In this document: positions 17,651 through 26,332 of the stretch, one piece after another
Layout: each line of letters starts with the position of its first letter
Numbering within the stretch: position 1 is the first letter of the stretch
Assembly: GCA_016719945.1 (NCBI GenBank)
Contig: JADJYE010000010.1
Coordinates: forward strand, 1-64,000
DNA length: 64,000 bases
Direction of reading: 5' to 3'
Source of the DNA: Polyangiaceae bacterium
GTDB taxonomy: Bacteria > Myxococcota_A > Polyangia > Polyangiales > Polyangiaceae
Notes under the pieces: model-generated
What the model saw: only the letters and a program-made list of their open reading frames with translations
Databases searched by the model: none
Told to the model about the DNA's origin: nothing
Made by a program: the position numbers and the translations under genes

Positions 17651-18844
17651 CTATTTTTTCTTCTTCTTCTTGTCGCCCTCGACCGTCGCCGCGGGGACCT
17701 CACCCTTGAGCTTCTTGCCCGCGTAGCGCGCGCGAGGAGAGTCCTTCGTGGCGTCTTTCGCGTCGGGGCCGAGCAGCGTCCCGCACATCGTCTTGCACAG
17801 GATGTCGGTCGCCTTGCACTCGCACTTGCCCTGCTTCTTGAGCTCGTTCTTCTCCTTCATCTGCTCGACGGTGAACTGGGCGAGCCTCTCGACCTTCTCG
17901 ATCTTCCAGCCGTCGGAGATCTGCCTCGCGGTGCGCGGGTCGGTGGGCTTTCCGTCGGGCTCGGCGCAGCAGCGGAAGCTGAGGAAGTAGTAATAAAAGT
18001 CTTCCCCGTGCGTGTAGACCTTGGGCCTGCACTGGTTGCGCACGCCGCTGTACCAAGGCCCGCCGGTGTGGATGCTGTCGAACTCGCCGCGGTTGCCGTT
18101 CTTGCTCTGCTCGGTGGCGACGACCTCGTCCGCGTTGGCGGGCATGTCGTGCACCCCGAAGTCGCTGATGCAGTCCGGCTGGCTGCCGCTCGGCACGCCC
18201 TTCCAGAGCCGCGCGAGCTCCTTCGGGTCGCGCTTCTCGACGAGCTTCATGTCGGGGTCGTCCCACAGGTGGTCGCCGTTGCACTTGTACGGATCGCGCT
18301 TGTACCCGTAGGGGAAGGGCTTCGTGTCAGGCCCTTCGCAGGCGAAGTTCCACTCGCTCTCGGAGCACATGCGCTTGCCGAGCGCCGCACACTTCACCTG
18401 CGCCTGGTGGAAGCGGTTCATCACCTCGGGGCGCACGCCCGCTTGGTTCGGGTACTCGTACTTGTCGATGCAGTAGCGCTTCTTGACGATCTTCCCGGTG
18501 CACTTGGGCTTGGTCGACTCGAACTCCTCGCAGACGCGCTTCTTGTTGGCCTCGGCCCACCACTCCTTCTTGCACTTGTGCTCTTCGATCTCGGTGCAGT
18601 AGTCGCCCTCGACGAGCACCATGTTCTCCGGGCAGTTGGTCGGGCCCGTCGCGGGGGTAGGCGAGGCCACGAGCGCCTGCGGCGGCGCGCTCGCGGTCGC
18701 CGTGACCGTGGCCGCGGGGACGACGTCGCTCGCGACCGGCGCGGGGGTCGGCTTCGGCGGGGGGGTCGCCTCGGGCGCGGTGCTGCTGGAGCAGGCGAGG
18801 GCGACGACGGGGACGACGAGGGCGAGCACGTACGCGGAACGCAT
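17651..18844 (-). CDS. Lipoprotein with formylglycine-generating-enzyme-like (FGE-sulfatase) domain
   Basis: 397 residues. Lipobox VALAC at residues ~14-18, then a Pro/Thr/Ala-rich linker to ~65, then an FGE/SUMF1-like domain: NMVLVEGDYC, IDKYEYPNQAG, CAALGKRMCSESEWNFACEG and FLSFRCC. The block GKRMCSESEWNFAC corresponds to the family's GxRLPTExEWEYA. Many Cys residues suggest a disulfide-stabilised periplasmic or surface form. Such domains in myxobacterial lipoproteins are often structural rather than true sulfatase activators. Tail ends in poly-Lys. Function inferred only at family level. Confidence 0.8.
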   Translation of the reverse strand: MRSAYVLALVVPVVALACSSSTAPEATPPPKPTPAPVASDVVPAATVTATASAPPQALVASPTPATGPTNCPENMVLVEGDYCTEIEEHKCKKEWWAEANKKRVCEEFESTKPKCTGKIVKKRYCIDKYEYPNQAGVRPEVMNRFHQAQVKCAALGKRMCSESEWNFACEGPDTKPFPYGYKRDPYKCNGDHLWDDPDMKLVEKRDPKELARLWKGVPSGSQPDCISDFGVHDMPANADEVVATEQSKNGNRGEFDSIHTGGPWYSGVRNQCRPKVYTHGEDFYYYFLSFRCCAEPDGKPTDPRTARQISDGWKIEKVERLAQFTVEQMKEKNELKKQGKCECKATDILCKTMCGTLLGPDAKDATKDSPRARYAGKKLKGEVPAATVEGDKKKKKK

Positions 18845-18959
18845 GGCCCGGTCGGCTTAGCAAACCCCGGTCGCGGCGGCACCTCGGGGCGCACATCCTA
18901 CGACCGAAAAGGCCGCGAAGAGTTGGCCCCGCCCCGCTGGAACCGGTAGCGGAACACGC

Positions 18960-19922
18960 ATGGACGAGGCAGGAAGGGGCTGCCCGAGCCGCGCTTCGCT
19001 GCCGACCGTTGCGCGGTCGGAGCAGCCGGACGGGGATTTCCTCCAAGACTTCGAGCACGCGCTGGACGAGCCGAAGCTCACGTGGGCCGTCGACTGCGAG
19101 GGCGAGCTCAGCGCGCTCAGCACGTTCGACCTCTGGTACGCGCTCAACGTCGGCTCCCTGAGCCGGAGCGCCAGGGTGTGGCGGGTCGGGCGCGAGGCGT
19201 GGACGCCGGTGCTCGAGGTACCCGAGCTCGCGTGCGCTCTGCGCGCCGACGACGCGCCGCCGGTCGAACGCACGACGATGGACTACGCCGTGAAGCCGCC
19301 CGCGTTCGAGCTGGCGTCGGAGGAGCCCTCCGTTCCCGCGGAGTCCCCTCAGCCCTCGCCCGACGTCAGCGACGATCTGCCCCCCGCGCTGCGCCGACCC
19401 TCGGCGCCACCGGGGCGCTCCAGCGCGCCGCCGCCCGAGTCCCGCGTGACGCGCGTGTCGGTCGAGGCGGTGACGATGCCTCCGCGCTCGCTGCCGCCCG
19501 CCAAGCCCGCGCGTCGGCGCTCGGCCTGGTCCGCCATGGCCGCGGGCCTCGCGTTCGTGTTCGGCTTCTCCGCCGCCGCCATGGCTGCCAGCGCGGTGGA
19601 GACGCCGGCCGCGCCGCTCGGCTCGATGGCCCTCTTGTCGTCGATCGAGCTCCCGGCCCCCCCCGACGCGGTCGCTCCCGACGAGCCGCGCGCGGCGGTC
19701 GAGCCCCATCCTGCGGGCGCTCCGGGCGGGCGCGCGGGCACCGTCGAGGTCGCGGACCTCGCGGCTCCCGTCGCGGAGCCCAGCGCCGTCGCGGCCGGCG
19801 CGCCGTCCGCGCACCCGCCCCTGCCGGCCAAGGCGAAGCCCAACAAGTCCAAGCCCCCTCAGAAGAAGACCTGGTCACCCACCAAGCGGGGCCAGAAGCG
19901 CCAGCGTCAGACCGCGCACTGA
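18960..19922 (+). CDS. GYF_2-like domain membrane protein
   Basis: 320 residues. Residues ~40-90 (WAVDCEGELSALSTFDLW ... RVGREAWTPVLEVPEL) have the pattern of GYF_2-like domains common in Myxococcota, with the W-x(6-8)-W spacing. A ~100-residue Pro/Ser-rich disordered linker, one membrane helix (AMAAGLAFVFGFSAAAMAA, ~195-215) and a Pro/Ala tail ending in a Lys/Arg-rich cluster follow. Probably an inner membrane scaffold; partner unknown. Divergent from the FGE lipoprotein. Confidence 0.6.
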   Translation: MDEAGRGCPSRASLPTVARSEQPDGDFLQDFEHALDEPKLTWAVDCEGELSALSTFDLWYALNVGSLSRSARVWRVGREAWTPVLEVPELACALRADDAPPVERTTMDYAVKPPAFELASEEPSVPAESPQPSPDVSDDLPPALRRPSAPPGRSSAPPPESRVTRVSVEAVTMPPRSLPPAKPARRRSAWSAMAAGLAFVFGFSAAAMAASAVETPAAPLGSMALLSSIELPAPPDAVAPDEPRAAVEPHPAGAPGGRAGTVEVADLAAPVAEPSAVAAGAPSAHPPLPAKAKPNKSKPPQKKTWSPTKRGQKRQRQTAH

Positions 19923-19976
19923 GACGACGTCCCATGGCGGAGGCCGCAAAAACCGGCTAGTAGTCCGCCCCGTTCT

Positions 19977-20047
19977 TCCCGCGTCGTCTAAAGGCAGGAC
20001 AGAGGACTTTGAATCCTCGAATCGTGGTTCGAATCCACGCGCGGGAA
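19977..20047 (+). tRNA. tRNA-Gln (anticodon TTG)
   Basis: Cloverleaf seen by hand: acceptor TCCCGCG/CGCGGGA with discriminator A; D arm GTCT/GGAC; anticodon stem GAGGA/TCCTC with loop CTTTGAA (anticodon TTG); T arm CGTGG/CCACG with loop TTCGAAT. 71 nt; CCA is not encoded (CCG follows). No direct repeat of its 3' end was seen nearby, so no sign of an island integrated here. Confidence 0.95.
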
Positions 20048-20120
20048 CCGGTTAGAACCGTCGTGCTCGGCGGGGTTCACCGCTCCAGCGCAGCGGGCCA
20101 CCCTCTTGTAGCCTGACGCG

Positions 20121-21500
20121 ATGAGCGGCCGGGAGTGGGTGCGGGACCTCGCGCAGGAGCTGGCGAGCGGCGAGAACACGGGTCCGCTGAGAACCGAGAG
20201 CGCAAACGAGCGCGCGCAGGCGGTGCTCGCGATCGTGCCCTCGGCGCGGTTCGTGGTGTTCGATCCGGAGGGCTTCAACGAGGCGAGCGACTATGACGGC
20301 GTGCTCGAGGCGCTCGCGGAGCTCGCTCGCCCGATCGTCGAGCTGGGAGCTTTCGAGGTGCGGTCGACCAAGGACGCGTTGAGCTTCCGCGGGCTGGTGG
20401 CCGGCGCGGAGGTGAGCTTCGCGCTGGCGCCCATCACCTCGGACTGGTTCGACTCAGAGCTGCTCGTGGCCTTGGACCGTGCCATCGCCGCGCGCGGCGT
20501 CGATGGGCGGTTCGCCACCACGCAGATCTGGGACTGGGAGATCGTCTTCGTCAGCGCCAAGCAGGAGCGCGCGCTGAAGCGGCACCCGGCGCGGCCGATG
20601 TTCGTCGAGGAAGAGATCCCGGCCAGCGATCCAGCTCCTGAAGGCGAACCGGCGCGGTCCGCTTCGGCGACCCCCGCCGAGGGCGACGAGAGCGACGAGG
20701 ACGGCGGCGAGGGCGATGACAGCGACGCCGACGCAGACGCCGAGGACTCCGGCTGGGACTGGATCGACGTGGAGCGCCCCGCCTTCCTGGCCGAAGGTGA
20801 CCCGACCCGCTTCCACGTCCCTTCGGGCGTCGCGAGCGCGCAGCCGGCGTTGGTCGGGCTCACGCGTCACCCGCGTGACCCCCACCTGGCCGTGCGCTTT
20901 CGACTCGAGGACGGCAGCACGCGCGCGATGCTGGTGCGCCCCGATGGCGAGGGGTGGTTCGCCCCCGAGGGTGCGGCGGACATGGCGTGGTCGCCCGATG
21001 GGACGACGACCTACGTGCTGCAGGGCCCGAGGCTCGACGCGTGGGTGTGGGGGCGCGACGAGGTGCGCGCCAGCTACGCGCTCCAGGGGCGGACGCTCAC
21101 GCGCGTGATCGTGTCGCCCTGCGGCCGCTTCGTCGCGCTGATCGCGCGGGCGCGCGCGGAGCACGAGCTCGTGGTGCTGGAGACCCGCGAGCTGAAGGTG
21201 CAGCGGAGCCACCCTGTGAGCGCGCCGGCCGCGGTCGCCTTCAGCGAGGACGGCCGCTCGGTCACGGCCCTCGTGATGGATGACCCGCCCACGAGGATGG
21301 TCTTCAACGGGCGCTCGAAGCTGTGGCTCGGGTCGTTCCACTTCATCGAGACCGAGCCCGAGGGTTCCCACGACGTCAGCATGTGGCTCGTCGATATCCC
21401 CGCCCTGCCGGTCGATCTGCAGCCGCTCCGCTTCGACGGTCGCGGCGCGGTCGTCGACCTCCCGGGGTGGGGCGAGGTCCGCGGTCAGCCCGACGACTAG
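20121..21500 (+). CDS. Hypothetical acidic protein with WD40/PD40-like C-terminal repeats
   Basis: 459 residues, cytoplasmic (no signal). The N-terminal ~170 residues are mixed alpha/beta, then a very acidic linker (~185-215, repeated Asp/Glu), then a C-terminal beta region with repeated blade-like segments (MAWSPDGTTTYVLQG; VIVSPCGRFVALIAR; VAFSEDGRSVTALVM) like PD40/WD40 propeller strands. Function not recognised. Its TAG stop is followed with no gap by the dispersed repeat copy 2. Confidence 0.6.
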   Translation: MSGREWVRDLAQELASGENTGPLRTESANERAQAVLAIVPSARFVVFDPEGFNEASDYDGVLEALAELARPIVELGAFEVRSTKDALSFRGLVAGAEVSFALAPITSDWFDSELLVALDRAIAARGVDGRFATTQIWDWEIVFVSAKQERALKRHPARPMFVEEEIPASDPAPEGEPARSASATPAEGDESDEDGGEGDDSDADADAEDSGWDWIDVERPAFLAEGDPTRFHVPSGVASAQPALVGLTRHPRDPHLAVRFRLEDGSTRAMLVRPDGEGWFAPEGAADMAWSPDGTTTYVLQGPRLDAWVWGRDEVRASYALQGRTLTRVIVSPCGRFVALIARARAEHELVVLETRELKVQRSHPVSAPAAVAFSEDGRSVTALVMDDPPTRMVFNGRSKLWLGSFHFIETEPEGSHDVSMWLVDIPALPVDLQPLRFDGRGAVVDLPGWGEVRGQPDD

Positions 21501-21790
21501 GCTAGGGGGGGGCCCCCCCAGCTAGTTCCTGGCCGCCCACGCCGCTCGCCGACTGCCGAGGCCGCTCGCCGACTTCCGACTTCCGACTGCCGAGGCCGAT
21601 TGCGCAGCCGAGCACGACGCCGCAAGTGAGCCGTGGGGCTTGCGGCGTCGGCTTTGTCCTCGTTCTCGGCTTCGGATCTCGAGAGGCGGCATCGGATCTC
21701 GGAAGGAGGCGGCCTCGGCTTCGAAGGAGGCCTCGTCTTCGGTGCTCGCCTTGTCGTTGGTGCAGCTGGTCAGCCTCTTGGCGCACGCCC
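21501..21790 (+). repeat. Stop-codon-linked dispersed repeat, copy 2 (~290 bp)
   Basis: Begins directly after the TAG at 21498-21500 with GCTAGGGGGGGGGCCCCCC, then GCTAGTTCCTGGCCGCCCACGCCG, then degenerate GCCGAxx/TCCGAC hexamer-like units, the block GAGCACGACGCCGCAAG, a TCTCGAGAGGCGGC block and finally GTGCTCGCCTTGTCGTTGG (~21750). The same ordered blocks occur on the minus strand at 34007-33760 (copy 3) and partly at 34884-34640 (copy 4). Open frames through it are artefacts of the periodic composition. The G8/C7 palindrome at its start could form a hairpin. Confidence 0.7.
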
Positions 21791-21860
21791 CGCGCCGAAG
21801 CCCTCGCGCAGGACGGTCTCGATGATCCCGGCGTGATCGGCGCGAGGACTTCGTCACGCG

Positions 21861-22010
21861 GCCTGGCCTTGGCCTACTTTGTCCCTCTCGAACATCTCGT
21901 CGGCGTTGCCCTGATCGGCCGTGACGATCAGCGCGCCTCCGAGGGCGCGCACGACCGGACAGAGCCGCCCGATCATGAGATCGACCGCCTCGATATCGAC
22001 GCGGCCTGTC
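21861..22010 (-). pseudogene. Degenerate duplicate fragment of gpmI
   Basis: About 140 bp match gpmI bases 24457-24600 at roughly 85-90% by eye, in the same orientation. In the best frame it reads EAVDLMIGRLCPVVRALGG, then TADQGNADEMFE, so the metal-binding His of TADHGNADEM has become Gln. The fragment shows the same unusual junction as the main gpmI copy (GCCGCG..GAT..CTCGAGGCGG region), which means the gpmI deletion is older than the duplication. No start or intact frame. With the main gpmI it brackets the two lipoprotein genes at 22198-24135. Confidence 0.75.
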
Positions 22011-22197
22011 CCCCTCTGGCTCCGCCATTGCATCGCGCACGCGTCGCCCGCTTCCCAGCGTTGGTCGAATGCGCCGCAGACGCGCTGTCCGCCAAAGTCT
22101 TCGCGCCCTCGCTCTCTGCGGGCCCAAGAAGAGCTTCGATCTTCAGCGTCGAAACGAGGTAGTTAAATGGGCGCCATTCGGCTAAAGTCGCACATCG

Positions 22198-23583
22198 ATG
22201 ATGTCGCCGCGCCTGAAATTTTTATTCGCTGGCGCAGCCATGATCGTCGGATGCGACGACGTGCGCGAAGTGCAGGTCCTGGTGACTCCCGGCCTTGAAG
22301 AAGGCGTCCTGAGCACCGGCGAGCCGCCGGTGGCCCGGGTCGAGATCAGCGCTATCGCGTTGGACGGCGAAATCCAGCTTCAAGCGACTGCCGCGCCCGG
22401 AGAGGGGTTCGATCTGGGTGAGCTTCCGGATACATCCATCGTGACCTTCGAGCTGACAGGGACGACGGGCGATGGGGAGATCGTCGCTCGTGGCCGCAGT
22501 GTGGCCGTTGATCTAGGCAAGTTGGACACCACGGACGCTCCCTTGCCGCTGTTCATTCAGCGCCTAGGCACGTTCGCGCGCCCCCCCGGGGGAGTCCTGC
22601 GTTCACACGTTCACGCGTCAGCGGGAACACTCGCTGAGCAGTTCCTCATTCTCACTGGAGGCGACGCCGCCTACGGCTCAGATGGGCCGGTGGATCCATC
22701 ATTCGCCGACTATTACGATCTGCTGACCCTCCAGGGTTTCGAGAGTGGGCAAAAACTGCCAGTGTCTGCACGATCCATGGTCGTGCGCGGCACTGCCCTG
22801 CTCCTCATCTCTGACGATGAGGCCATGTACGTTGACCTTCGTTCAGGCGTGGAGTCGACGGTGGAACCGACTGAGCAATATTCGTGGAGCGAAGTGAGCG
22901 GCGGCGCGACCATCGATGGTCCCAATGGGACCTCGTTTGTTGTGGGGCCGACACGAGCCGAGGATCCAACCAATGTCGTTGTGCTCGTCGATGTCTCCGG
23001 GAGCGCGACGGCCGTTCGGCTCAATCAGGAGAGAGCTCGCGCTGCAGCAGTGTATGTGGACCAAGTTGGTCTTGTCATTGTTGGAGGTGCCAACATGGGC
23101 CCAGGCGTTGAGGTGGTGAGGGAAGACCTGAGCGTGACTGCGCTCTCCTTCCCCTCAGACCCCGTCACCGGTGGTGCGGCAGTTGTTAGTCCGACCGTAT
23201 CAGAGCTGGTCATAGTGCTCGGCGGACGAGATCAGAGCGCTCCGGCGGCAACGAAAGTCTACGATCTGAGGTGTCCTACCGACTGTCTCCCAACCGAGAT
23301 CCAGCTGGATCTCTCGCCCATTGCTTCTCGCGGCAAGGCGTTCGTCGCTGGGAACGAGATCGTCGCGGTGGGTGATGCTGAGCCGGACGAGGATGGCCTC
23401 GGCGAAACGCTTGCGTTTATTGTGGATCTGGCAGAGGGTCGGGTCGACCCTCTGCCGTTCCGTGAGAGGAGGCGCGGCGCCGTTCCGGTTCCGGCTCCCA
23501 ATGGCACACTGGTTGTTATGGGCGGCGTAACGCCAGCGGGCCAGCCCGCACGGACCGTCGAGGTGTTCTTCCCCGGTCGTTGA
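22198..23583 (+). CDS. Kelch/propeller-like lipoprotein of unknown function
   Basis: 461 residues. N-terminal MMSPRLKFLFAGAAMIVGC is a lipoprotein signal with lipobox IVGC. The mature part starts with a beta-sandwich-like region (VEISAIALDGEIQLQA), followed by about five repeats with the kelch-like feel of GG/GGxN (ILTGGDAAYGSDG; LVIVGGANMGPG; VIVLGGRDQSAP; LVVMGGVTPAG) each near an amino-acid-rich 'label' strand. Codons are clearly less G/C-biased at third positions than in the neighbours, which together with the flanking gpmI duplication suggests recent acquisition. No enzymatic motif. Convergent with the next lipoprotein. Confidence 0.65.
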   Translation: MMSPRLKFLFAGAAMIVGCDDVREVQVLVTPGLEEGVLSTGEPPVARVEISAIALDGEIQLQATAAPGEGFDLGELPDTSIVTFELTGTTGDGEIVARGRSVAVDLGKLDTTDAPLPLFIQRLGTFARPPGGVLRSHVHASAGTLAEQFLILTGGDAAYGSDGPVDPSFADYYDLLTLQGFESGQKLPVSARSMVVRGTALLLISDDEAMYVDLRSGVESTVEPTEQYSWSEVSGGATIDGPNGTSFVVGPTRAEDPTNVVVLVDVSGSATAVRLNQERARAAAVYVDQVGLVIVGGANMGPGVEVVREDLSVTALSFPSDPVTGGAAVVSPTVSELVIVLGGRDQSAPAATKVYDLRCPTDCLPTEIQLDLSPIASRGKAFVAGNEIVAVGDAEPDEDGLGETLAFIVDLAEGRVDPLPFRERRRGAVPVPAPNGTLVVMGGVTPAGQPARTVEVFFPGR

Positions 23584-23619
23584 AGACCGAGGGCCCAGAC
23601 CCTGACGGTCCTTCGAGCG

Positions 23620-24135
23620 CTAGGGAGCCGAGCAGTAGAGGTACCCGTTCCACTGTCCTCGCGCCGAGCCACCGCCCCCCTGCCATCCCGAAAGAAGAAC
23701 AGGGTTGCTCTTCACGAGCGTCACGTTGTTGTCGCACTCAAGCCCGTAATCGACGCCGTTTTTGCGCACCCAAGCGCACAGGCTCTGGGCCGAGCCCGAG
23801 CTCGTCACTTCGCTCCACACACAGCTCGTATAAGGCGGGCCGCTCAGGCTGTCCTGGTACTTGCGCTTGACCGTGATCAACCCTGAATAGCAGGACACGG
23901 TGTCCGTGTGAGTTGGCGCGAGCGCATTGAAGCAACTCGAGAGCACCGCCGATTCACCTGCGCCCCCTTTGTCCGGCTCGGGCACTGGATCGTCCTTTGG
24001 AGGCAGCGCCATCTCTTGCAGGTCGGAGTCGTCCGCAAGGGCTGATCCCTCATCGTTGGCGTCCTCCGATGCGCTAGGGCTCTCGATGGCGCATCCAGCC
24101 AAGATAGCGACGCTCGCTACCCCCCACCCCGGCAC
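23620..24135 (-). CDS. Small Cys-containing lipoprotein of unknown function
   Basis: 171 residues. MPGWGVASVAILAGC is a compact lipoprotein signal (lipobox ILAGC). An acidic/Pro-rich linker (to ~55) precedes a ~110-residue domain with six cysteines spaced as three likely disulfides (SSCFN, VSCYSG, TSCVW, SLCAW, LECDN, LYCSAP). Not recognised. Same lower-GC character as the convergent propeller lipoprotein; both form the insert between the two gpmI segments. Confidence 0.55.
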   Translation of the reverse strand: MPGWGVASVAILAGCAIESPSASEDANDEGSALADDSDLQEMALPPKDDPVPEPDKGGAGESAVLSSCFNALAPTHTDTVSCYSGLITVKRKYQDSLSGPPYTSCVWSEVTSSGSAQSLCAWVRKNGVDYGLECDNNVTLVKSNPVLLSGWQGGGGSARGQWNGYLYCSAP

Positions 24136-24196
24136 ACTCTATGCCACGTGCTCATATTCGGTCGCTCCTCTCAGTGAACGTAACAACCAGCAGCTC

Positions 24197-25800
24197 TCAT
24201 GGCCGCGGCGCTGCAGCGTACTCGAGCCTCTCATCGTCGTCGACTGCGCACTCGGTCGACGCCAGCAGCGACGGCAAATACCCCTCGGGCGCTTCGAATC
24301 CCAGGAGGTGCAGCGTGGTCGCGGCGATGCTGCCGATGCCGAACGGCTCGGCTGCCGTCGCTAGACGCAGCTCGGCCCCCGGCGCCTCGAGGTAACAGGG
24401 CACAGGGTTGAGGGTGTGGCTGGTCTTCGGCCGCGGGCGGCCCGACGCGTCGCGCGCGACGGCCTTGGCCTTCTTGTCCCACTCGAACATCTCGTCGGCG
24501 TTGCCGTGGTCTGCCGTGACGATCAGCGCACCGCCCAGCGCGCGAACGACCGGCGCGAGCCGCCCGATCATGAGATCGACCGCCTCGAGGTGATCTCCGC
24601 GGCCTTCATCCACGGGCGCTCCTCGAAGGGCAGGGTGTCGCTCGGGATCTCGACGTACGTCTCGAGCTTGTCGTCGAACTTGCCAGAGCGGTTGCCGTTC
24701 CAGAAGTACGTCACGTGGCCATATTTCTGGGTCTCGCTGCAGGCGAGCTGGCCAAGACCGGCGCGCGCGAGGGCTTCGCCGAGGGTGCGATCGATCTCGG
24801 GGGGCGAGACGAGGAAGCTCTTCGGCAGCTTGAGGTCGCCGTCGTATTGCATCATCCCGGCGTAGAAGACGTCGGGGCGGGGCCCGCGTTCGAACTCGGT
24901 GAAGGTCGCGTCCTCGAACGCGCGCGAGATCTCGATCGCGCGGTCCCCCCGAAAATTGAAGAACAAGACCGCCGCGCCGTCGCGGATCGGCCCCACGGCC
25001 GCGCCGCCGCCGTCCACGATCACGAACGCCGGGAGGTTCTGGTCGCCGATGCCCGGCGCCTCGTCGCGCAGGCCCAGCACCGCCTCTCGCAAGCTCTTGA
25101 ACGGCTTGGCCTCGCCGCGCACGTGGGCCTTCCAGCCGCGCTCGACCATGGCCCAGTCCGCGTTGTAGCGGTCCATGGTGACCTTCATCCGCCCGCCGCC
25201 GGAGGCGACGCGGTAGTCCCGCGAGGGCTTGGCGGAGATCTTCGAGAGCACCGCCTCGAGCCGGTCGACGTACTCGAGCGCGCTCGTCTCCGGCACGTCG
25301 CGACCGTCGAGCAGCGCGTGGACGCGCGCCTTCGTCACGCCCTCTCGGTCGGCCTGCTCGAGCATCGCGACCAGGTGGTCGATGTGGCTGTGCACGTTGC
25401 CGTCGGAGAGCAGCCCCATGAAGTGCAGCGGCTCGCCGCTCGCCCTGACGCGCGCGGTCGCGCTGCCCCACGCCTCGCCGCGGAACATCGCGCCCGACGC
25501 GATGGCCGCGTTCACCAGCTTCGCGCCTTGATCGAAGACGCGGCCGGCGCCGAGCGCGTTGTGGCCGACCTCGCTGTTGCCCATGTCGTCGTCGGACGGC
25601 AGGCCCACGCTCGTGCCGTGCGCCTTGAGCCGGGTGACGAGCGCGCGGCCCGCGAGCGCGTGCAGGTTCGGGGTGCGCGCCGTGAAGACCGCGTCCGACT
25701 CGTCCTGTCGGCCGATGCCGACGCCGTCCATGACGACGACGACGACCGGGCCCTTCACGCCGGGGAACGCGCGGTGACGCTTCAGCTCGAGCGACGACAT
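24197..25800 (-). pseudogene. gpmI: 2,3-bisphosphoglycerate-independent phosphoglycerate mutase, disrupted
   Basis: The N-terminal 400 codons (25800 to ~24597) are convincing GpmI: VVVVVMDGVGIG (metal Asp), DDDMGNSEVGHNALGAG (phospho-Ser), GLLSDGNVHSH, ALLDGRDVPE. The frame then reaches TGA at 24568. The C-terminal ~130 codons continue in another frame: EAVDLMIGRLAPVVRALGG, TADHGNADEM, SHTLNPVPCYLE. At the junction GAGATCACCTCGAGG the text jumps from KAAEIT straight to EAVDLM. Family members have about 40 residues here, including the N-x-x-x-DMVGHTG motif that supplies an Asp and a His to the Mn site. So this copy lacks catalytic residues and is frameshifted. The enzyme interconverts 2- and 3-phosphoglycerate; another mutase must exist if this is not an assembly error. 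Confidence 0.8.
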
Positions 25801-25828
25801 GCCCGAGACTCTACCAGGGGGCGGCCTC

Positions 25829-26182
25829 TCAGGCCTTGGCGCGATGCCGGACGGGGCGGCCGGCCTTCAGCTTCGCGACCGGGAAGCGCCCGACCACGTT
25901 GCGCAGGCGCTGCGCGACGTCGGCGCCCAGGTCGCCGCTGGTGACGAGCACGGGCTTGCCCTGGCTCATCTTGAAGTCGGCGCGGCCCGAGGCCTTCGCG
26001 CGCTCGAGCACGTCCACGACCTCGGCGTAGAAGTCGGACGGCACCTTGCCGGCCGCGCGCACCACGCTCCCGTCCTTGACCACGACCGTGAGCAGGCGCC
26101 GGCTCAACAGGGCCGAGACGAAGGTGAAGACCACCCAGGCGAGGACGACGCCGACGAGGATGGTGGTGAGCGGCGGTGGCAT
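25829..26182 (-). CDS. DUF3634-family small membrane protein
   Basis: 117 residues from ATG 26182 (MPPPLTTILVGVVLAW). One N-terminal membrane helix (TILVGVVLAWVVFTFVSALL) followed by a soluble domain with LLTVVVKDGSVVRAAGKVPSDF and QRLRNVVGRFP, the pattern of DUF3634. Function unknown for the family. A longer start upstream would add a low-complexity leader and is unlikely. Same strand as gpmI, 28 bp upstream of its start, so possibly an operon. Confidence 0.7.
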   Translation of the reverse strand: MPPPLTTILVGVVLAWVVFTFVSALLSRRLLTVVVKDGSVVRAAGKVPSDFYAEVVDVLERAKASGRADFKMSQGKPVLVTSGDLGADVAQRLRNVVGRFPVAKLKAGRPVRHRAKA

Positions 26183-26332
26183 CGGTTGGCAACGTAGTTT
26201 CGGCGAGCGTGGACCGCCAGCGTGACCGTCGGGCGCGCGCGGGCACACCTGCACGGGCGTGGCGGCCTCGCTGGGGGCTGGCGGCGAGCGAGCAGCCCCC
26301 GCTATCCTTCGGGGTCAAGCGAGCGAGGCACC

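Noticed and set aside
19977..20110. Genomic island integrated at tRNA-Gln
   Set aside because: No repeat of the tRNA 3' end and no integrase nearby; flanking genes look native.
20690..20750. Tandem GACGAC-type repeats as a CRISPR-like or microsatellite array
   Set aside because: They encode an in-frame Asp/Glu linker of a real gene and have no spacer structure.
21850..22010. Independent small gene in the gpmI-like fragment
   Set aside because: No start, no ribosome site, active-site His changed to Gln, and frame broken; best read as a remnant.
21522..22166. Several 60-200-codon frames in the repeat and gpmI-fragment region
   Set aside because: They come from periodic Arg/Ser/Ala codon composition of the dispersed repeat and out-of-frame gpmI remnant.
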